The position numbers and the translations under genes are program-made. DNA of 8,815 nt from Saprospiraceae bacterium (lineage in GTDB: Bacteria > Bacteroidota > Bacteroidia > Chitinophagales > Saprospiraceae), in the NCBI GenBank assembly GCA_025455635.1, contig JALOMF010000145.1:1-8815 (forward strand), in the 5' to 3' direction. Positions 6,472 through 8,815 of the stretch are shown in pieces (positions within the stretch are counted from its first letter, which is position 1; the number at the start of each line of letters is the position of its first letter). The notes under the pieces are model-generated. The model searched no databases and was not told the DNA's origin. It was given only the letters and a program-made list of their open reading frames with translations.

Positions 6472-6493
6472 TTGGCCAAATGGAATTGGCCAA
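6472..6493. promoter_or_regulatory. Twin TTGGCCAA palindromes
   Basis: TTGGCCAA, itself a perfect 8-bp palindrome, occurs at 6472-6479 and again at 6486-6493, 14 bases centre to centre. The pair lies between the putative -7 box (6508-6515) and the hydrogenase ATG (6423), just downstream of the expected transcription start. That placement suits a repressor operator or a 5'-UTR element. The binding factor is unknown. Confidence 0.45.
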
Positions 6494-6529
6494 TCGTTTA
6501 GCGAAGCCAAATGTATGTCCTGATTTGGA

Positions 6530-6573
6530 TTTGAAAAAATTTTCTAATCGCTTTTTTAGAAAATATTTTCTAT
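6530..6573. promoter_or_regulatory. Tandem TTAGAAA-N4-TTTCTAA-type palindromes upstream of the hydrogenase promoter
   Basis: At 6556-6573 TTAGAAA-ATAT-TTTCTAT includes a perfect 16-base palindrome (6557-6572). At 6530-6547, read on the minus strand, TTAGAAA-ATTT-TTTCAAA matches the same dyad in 12 of 14 defined positions. The two centres are 26 bases apart. In addition TTTTCTAA (6540-6547) and TTAGAAAA (6556-6563) form an inverted repeat between the two sites. The block lies about 15-60 bases upstream of the TACATTTG box. It is a candidate binding region for a dimeric regulator such as the TetR proteins upstream; AT-richness is a caution. Confidence 0.5.
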
Positions 6574-6704
6574 TGGGATTTTGTCTAAATAAGGAAAAGG
6601 GGAAAGCGGAATTTTATTCCAAAATGGATGGCTTGTTGCAGCGCAACACAGGAGAATGGTTGGCGATTTCAACGCTTGGCAGAATGGCAAGGAAAGGGCG
6701 TTTT

Positions 6705-7337
6705 TCAATTCAAGGCCCCATCTGACCGGGTAGCCGCCAAGGCAAAAAATTCCTCCACCCCGCTCGGCGTCAGGTAGGGCAAGGATTGCGACCAAACGGC
6801 TTCCTTGAACTTGCCGCAGGTAATGGGTTGCCCTTTCAGTATCTGCTGCGGCACCCAGAACACGATGGTCATCCACATATTATCGGTGAGCAGGTCGTAA
6901 ACACCGGGGTGAGGCTCCGTGACGAGCAGCTTTTTTTGCACATAAAAATCAATGCGGCGGCGGATTTGGAGGTGCATCTTGCTCACTGCCGAATGCCATT
7001 GCTCCATGATGCCGGGAAAGTTGCGCTCGATTTCAAAAAGGTCAATCAAATAGAACCGGTATTTATTGAAAAACTCGAAGTAGCGGTCAAGCTGCGTCTC
7101 CATGTCGGCGAGGGTGGGCTGGAGCATGTAGTTGGCGAGAATTTCGGAAAATTCCTCGAACAAACGCTCATAGGCCGAAGTAACGATGAGGTCTTTATTG
7201 GGGTAGTGGTAGGCGAGGTTGCCCACGCTGATGCCCGTCTCGTCGGCAATCTGCTGGAGGCGCACGTTGGAAAGGCCCTTTTCGTTGAACAACTGAATAG
7301 CGGCCTCGATGATTTTATTTTTGGTGATGGCAGACAT
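6705..7337 (-). CDS. TetR/AcrR-family transcriptional regulator 1
   Basis: A 210-residue protein with the TetR-type DNA-binding domain at the N-terminus. KNKIIEAAIQLFNEKG is helix 1, and RLQQIADETGISVGNLAYHYPNKDLI (residues 26-51) is the helix-turn-helix with the family's typical YHYPNK end. The remainder is the helical ligand-binding/dimerisation part, with no ligand I can name. Its ATG overlaps the stop of the 117-aa gene (TAATG), with GGAG eight bases upstream, so translation is probably coupled. It lies directly upstream of the hydrogenase genes on the same strand and is a likely regulator of them. It is a paralogue of the regulator at 7872-8504: same length, with very similar N-termini. 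Confidence 0.93.
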   Translation of the reverse strand: MSAITKNKIIEAAIQLFNEKGLSNVRLQQIADETGISVGNLAYHYPNKDLIVTSAYERLFEEFSEILANYMLQPTLADMETQLDRYFEFFNKYRFYLIDLFEIERNFPGIMEQWHSAVSKMHLQIRRRIDFYVQKKLLVTEPHPGVYDLLTDNMWMTIVFWVPQQILKGQPITCGKFKEAVWSQSLPYLTPSGVEEFFALAATRSDGALN

Positions 7338-7690
7338 TAATTCTCCGGCAAATTTAGGTCTTCCAGCTTAACAACCAAAGTCCCCCGTTGGTCTTTGGCG
7401 GCCTGCCTGCGCATGAGCGAGGCCATGAGCGCTGCTTTTCTGGGACAAGTCTCGGAGGTGATGCGCCTGCTCAGGAACTTCAACGGCTGCTGGAAATGAG
7501 CGAACAACAGGTTGATTTCCCAAGTGCCCCGCCGCCGTTCCAGGTTCTCAATCACCGCCGTATCATAGAGCCAGATGTCGTCCTTGATGAAATCGAGGTC
7601 ACGCACCTCGCCCACCCCGTCGGTCAGGTGCAAGTTGTCCAGCGATTGGAGCATCATGCGGTAGGTGCTATCGTCGAGGTGGAACTTCAC
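7337..7690 (-). CDS. Unrecognised 117-aa protein coupled to TetR regulator 1
   Basis: I do not recognise the family. The protein is 117 residues, mixed polar and hydrophobic, with no signal peptide, membrane helix or metal motif. A central segment (ENLERRRGTWEINLLFAHFQQPLKFLSRR) is amphipathic and the C-terminal third is basic (CPRKAALMASLMRRQAAKDQR). The only common start codon is GTG at 7690, with no Shine-Dalgarno site. The frame stays open upstream to a TAA at 7736-7738, inside the arm of the 7721-7856 inverted repeat, so the 5' end may have been truncated or rebuilt by that element. The stop overlaps the TetR ATG by one base, which strongly suggests a two-gene operon and perhaps a shared role in sensing. 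Confidence 0.65.
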   Translation of the reverse strand: MKFHLDDSTYRMMLQSLDNLHLTDGVGEVRDLDFIKDDIWLYDTAVIENLERRRGTWEINLLFAHFQQPLKFLSRRITSETCPRKAALMASLMRRQAAKDQRGTLVVKLEDLNLPEN

Positions 7691-7720
7691 GAACTGGTTT
7701 TGTAGTTGGTCGCTTCTACG

Positions 7721-7856
7721 ATTGATGAACGAAGCTTACCAATCGCAGTCACTTTTGAGAGGAGGGGTTATCAAACCCCGGCGTTATAGGACATCTGGGT
7801 TTTATAACCCCTCCTCTCAAAAGTGACTGCTAACAATTTAAAGTGCGTTCATCAAT
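7721..7856. repeat. Long inverted repeat with outer arms (hairpin element)
   Basis: The inner arms 7745-7771 and 7804-7830 are perfect 27-base reverse complements. After one mismatch (7772/7803) six more pairs follow (7773-7778 with 7797-7802), leaving an 18-base loop: a 33-pair stem. Outer arms ATTGATGAACG (7721-7731) and CGTTCATCAAT (7846-7856) are again perfect complements, separated from the inner stem by unrelated 13- and 15-base segments. The structure lies between the probable promoter at 7867-7896 and the 117-aa gene, so any transcript must pass through it. The form fits a small non-autonomous mobile element (MITE-like) or an inverted duplication. No target-site duplication is obvious. 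Confidence 0.85.
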
Positions 7857-7866
7857 AATGATTTCC

Positions 7867-7896
7867 CAAAATTAGAAATATTTTCCTAATACCAAA
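7867..7896 (-). promoter_or_regulatory. Bacteroidota-type promoter for the 117-aa/TetR-1 operon
   Basis: On the minus strand TTTG (7896-7893), an 18-base spacer and TAATTTTG (7874-7867) match the Bacteroidota consensus -33 TTTG and -7 TAnnTTTG. It overlaps the last codons of TetR gene 2 and would start RNA near 7860, just before the long hairpin element. The 18-bp palindrome at 7872-7889 sits in the spacer and touches the -7 box, an ideal position for repression. Confidence 0.55.
7872..7889. promoter_or_regulatory. Palindrome TTAGAAA-N4-TTCCTAA in the promoter spacer (candidate operator)
   Basis: The 7+4+7 dyad has a single mismatch (ATTAGAAA...TTCCTAAT if extended by one base each side). 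It lies between the -33 and -7 boxes of the promoter at 7867-7896 and shares its form with the dyads at 182-199 and 6556-6573. It also encodes the last residues of TetR 2, so the sequence has a double use. It is a candidate autoregulatory site of a TetR protein. Confidence 0.45.
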
Positions 7897-8504
7897 GCCT
7901 TCAATTGGAAATATTCCATCCTGCCCATCTCCGTCATGCAGGGAAGCAGGAGCGACCAAAACGTTTGCCGGAAGGCATCAAAATCGTCGGCGGGCAGGTC
8001 CAGGATGCGCTGGTGGTAGAGCCAAGTCTCGGCAGTCCTATTTATAAGCTGTGCCAGTTGCTCAAAATGCCCCTCCTCCACTGCTGGCTGGAAGGCGCCC
8101 CGTGCGGCATTGAAGCGCAACATTTCCAGTATTTGCTGGGCCTGCCAAGCGAGGTGCTGTCGGTGTGCTTCCGCAATGGAGGGGTAGGCCCGCATCACTT
8201 CCAGGGTATCTTGGTAAAAAAACAGGTAGCGTTGTTGCACCGCAAAACTGCTGCGCAAGTACCGCTCCACGTCCTCGAACAGCGGCAGTACCCGGAACTC
8301 GGCCATGAGCACCCGCTGCTCGGCCACCAGCCGCTCCCAGATGGCCTGCACGATGTGCTCCTTGGTTCGGTAGTGGTAGGCGAGGTTGCCCACGCTCATC
8401 CACTCCGCCTCGTCGCCGATGTGCTGGAGGCGCACGTTCACCATGCCGTCCCGGTTAAAGCAGCGGACGGCGGCGTCGAGGATTTTGTCTTTGGTGGTGG
8501 CCAT
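7872..8504 (-). CDS. TetR/AcrR-family transcriptional regulator 2
   Basis: A 210-residue paralogue of the regulator at 6705-7337. TKDKILDAAVRCFNRDG is helix 1, and the helix-turn-helix is RLQHIGDEAEWMSVGNLAYHY (residues 25-45) followed by RTKEHI. Compared with TetR 1 and the usual DEAGMSVGN form, the turn has one extra residue: Glu-Trp in place of a single Gly (residues 34-35). This could change DNA recognition or weaken binding. The C-terminal part is helical and diverged from its paralogue, so a different ligand or partner is possible. ATG start at 8504. It lies upstream of the 117-aa/TetR-1 pair, separated by the hairpin element. Its own promoter is not clear. Confidence 0.92.
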   Translation of the reverse strand: MATTKDKILDAAVRCFNRDGMVNVRLQHIGDEAEWMSVGNLAYHYRTKEHIVQAIWERLVAEQRVLMAEFRVLPLFEDVERYLRSSFAVQQRYLFFYQDTLEVMRAYPSIAEAHRQHLAWQAQQILEMLRFNAARGAFQPAVEEGHFEQLAQLINRTAETWLYHQRILDLPADDFDAFRQTFWSLLLPCMTEMGRMEYFQLKALVLGKYF

Positions 8505-8578
8505 TCAAATTATATTATGACGTTTGCGAAACAGTAAAAAAGTGGCAGTTAAGCTTATTCCAAACATGCTTTTAACTG

Positions 8579-8739
8579 AGTAACGTGTGCAAAATAACAT
8601 GTCCATTTGGGCGGTGTCTTTTCGACACTGACTTCGTTGGCGAAACAGTTGCGTAGCGCTGCTATGCGCCTGTTCCGCCGCCTTGTCATCGCCAAAAATA
8701 CCCTCGCCGAAAAGGGCATCTTATTTCGCACACGTTACT
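8579..8739. mobile_element. MITE-like element with 26-bp imperfect terminal inverted repeats
   Basis: Left end 8579-8604 starts AGTAACGTGTGC and right end 8714-8739 finishes GCACACGTTACT. The arms match in 23 of 26 positions. The interior is also roughly palindromic: GGCGAAACAG (8639-8648) and CTGTTCCGCC (8669-8678) are near complements around the centre AGCGCT, and GTGTC/GACAC forms a small stem (8614-8628). There is no room for a transposase. I cannot assign an IS family from the ends, and no clear target-site duplication is visible. Confidence 0.6.
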
Positions 8740-8769
8740 GAACAACTTTTTTGCCTTTAAATTCAGTCC

Positions 8770-8802
8770 AAAAAAAGGTGCAACAGAAAATTCCGTTGCA
8801 CC
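8770..8802 (-). terminator. Intrinsic terminator for a leftward gene beyond the right edge
   Basis: GGTGCAAC (8777-8784) and GTTGCACC (8795-8802) form a perfect 8-bp stem with a 10-base loop. On the minus strand it is followed by seven Ts (8776-8770), the classic intrinsic terminator form. It would end a minus-strand gene lying to the right of this window, so TetR regulator 2 probably begins a new transcription unit. Confidence 0.8.
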
Positions 8803-8815
8803 TCGTGTTTTATCG

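Larger units (their letters stand above)
6424..6704 (-). promoter_or_regulatory. Control region upstream of the hydrogenase genes
   Basis: This 281-base gap between TetR gene 1 and the hydrogenase small subunit has no credible gene. On the minus strand TACATTTG (6515-6508) fits the Bacteroidota -7 box TAnnTTTG and would start transcription about 80 bases before the ATG. No clear -33 TTTG is present, which is compatible with a promoter that needs an activator or is weak. Dyads crowd the region: two TTGGCCAA boxes (6472-6493), CCAAAT/ATTTGG over the -7 box (6507-6528), and two TTAGAAA-type palindromes upstream (6530-6573). Closer to the TetR gene there is only a small GC stem (TGTTGC/GCAACA near 6634-6648). 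Confidence 0.55.
8505..8815. other. Gene-free right edge upstream of TetR regulator 2
   Basis: I see no credible coding region in these 311 bases. They hold a short dyad CAGTTAA/TTAACTG (8546-8552 and 8572-8578), the 161-bp inverted-repeat element (8579-8739) and a terminator (8770-8802). A promoter for the TetR gene must lie here, but the only exact TAnnTTTG match (TATTTTTG, minus, 8700-8693) falls inside the repeat element, about 190 bases from the ATG. Confidence 0.5.

Noticed and set aside
6424..6510. A 29-residue N-terminal extension of the hydrogenase small subunit from a TTG at 6510
   Set aside because: The extension has no Tat motif, is unlike homologues that begin MANVLW-like, and would overlap the TACATTTG box and the twin palindromes.
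6556..6876. 106-codon minus-strand frame overlapping TetR gene 1 and the control region
   Set aside because: It is out of frame with the TetR gene, shows no domain, and half of it is the AT-rich palindromic region.

Overview
The window looks like the chromosome of a member of the Bacteroidota, plausibly of the Saprospiria/Lewinella type. The reasons are the style of the proteins, the general lack of strong Shine-Dalgarno sites, -7 boxes that fit the Bacteroidota consensus TAnnTTTG, and low-complexity AAATT/AAATC-rich intergenic repeats. That placement is an inference from pattern, not from a search. Every gene I can support lies on the minus strand, so the functional order runs from right to left.

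Right end (8815 to 6705): a terminator for a gene beyond the window, a 161-bp element with 26-bp imperfect terminal inverted repeats (MITE-like), a TetR-family regulator (8504-7872), a long near-perfect hairpin with outer arms (7721-7856), an unrecognised 117-residue protein (7690-7337), and a second, paralogous TetR regulator (7337-6705) whose start overlaps the preceding stop by one base. Centre (6704 to 3776): a 281-bp control region rich in palindromes, then the small and large subunits of a [NiFe] hydrogenase. The sequence signatures are those of the high-affinity, actinobacterial-type lineage (group 1h and its relatives; in Bacteroidota the related group 1l is a candidate). There is no Tat signal or membrane anchor on the small subunit. 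A hairpin/U-run terminator follows the large subunit. Left (3681 to 206): the hydrogenase maturation endopeptidase, an unrecognised 121-residue protein, a 501-residue TPR protein, two very small charged (coiled-coil-like) proteins, and HypA, the nickel-delivery protein for the hydrogenase active site.

Read together, this is an uptake-hydrogenase locus. The structural genes are transcribed first. Maturation factors and several uncharacterised accessory genes lie behind a partial terminator, which would give fewer copies of them than of the enzyme. Two TetR paralogues sit upstream. The most interesting unexplained structure is an 18-bp palindrome, TTAGAAA-N4-TTTCTAA. It occurs in full or near-full form just downstream of hypA, in the hydrogenase control region, and inside the promoter in front of the 117-aa/TetR pair, where it fills the spacer between the -33 and -7 boxes. 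It is a good candidate operator for one of the TetR proteins. No electron-acceptor gene (Rieske, cytochrome b, diaphorase) and no hypB-F is visible here.
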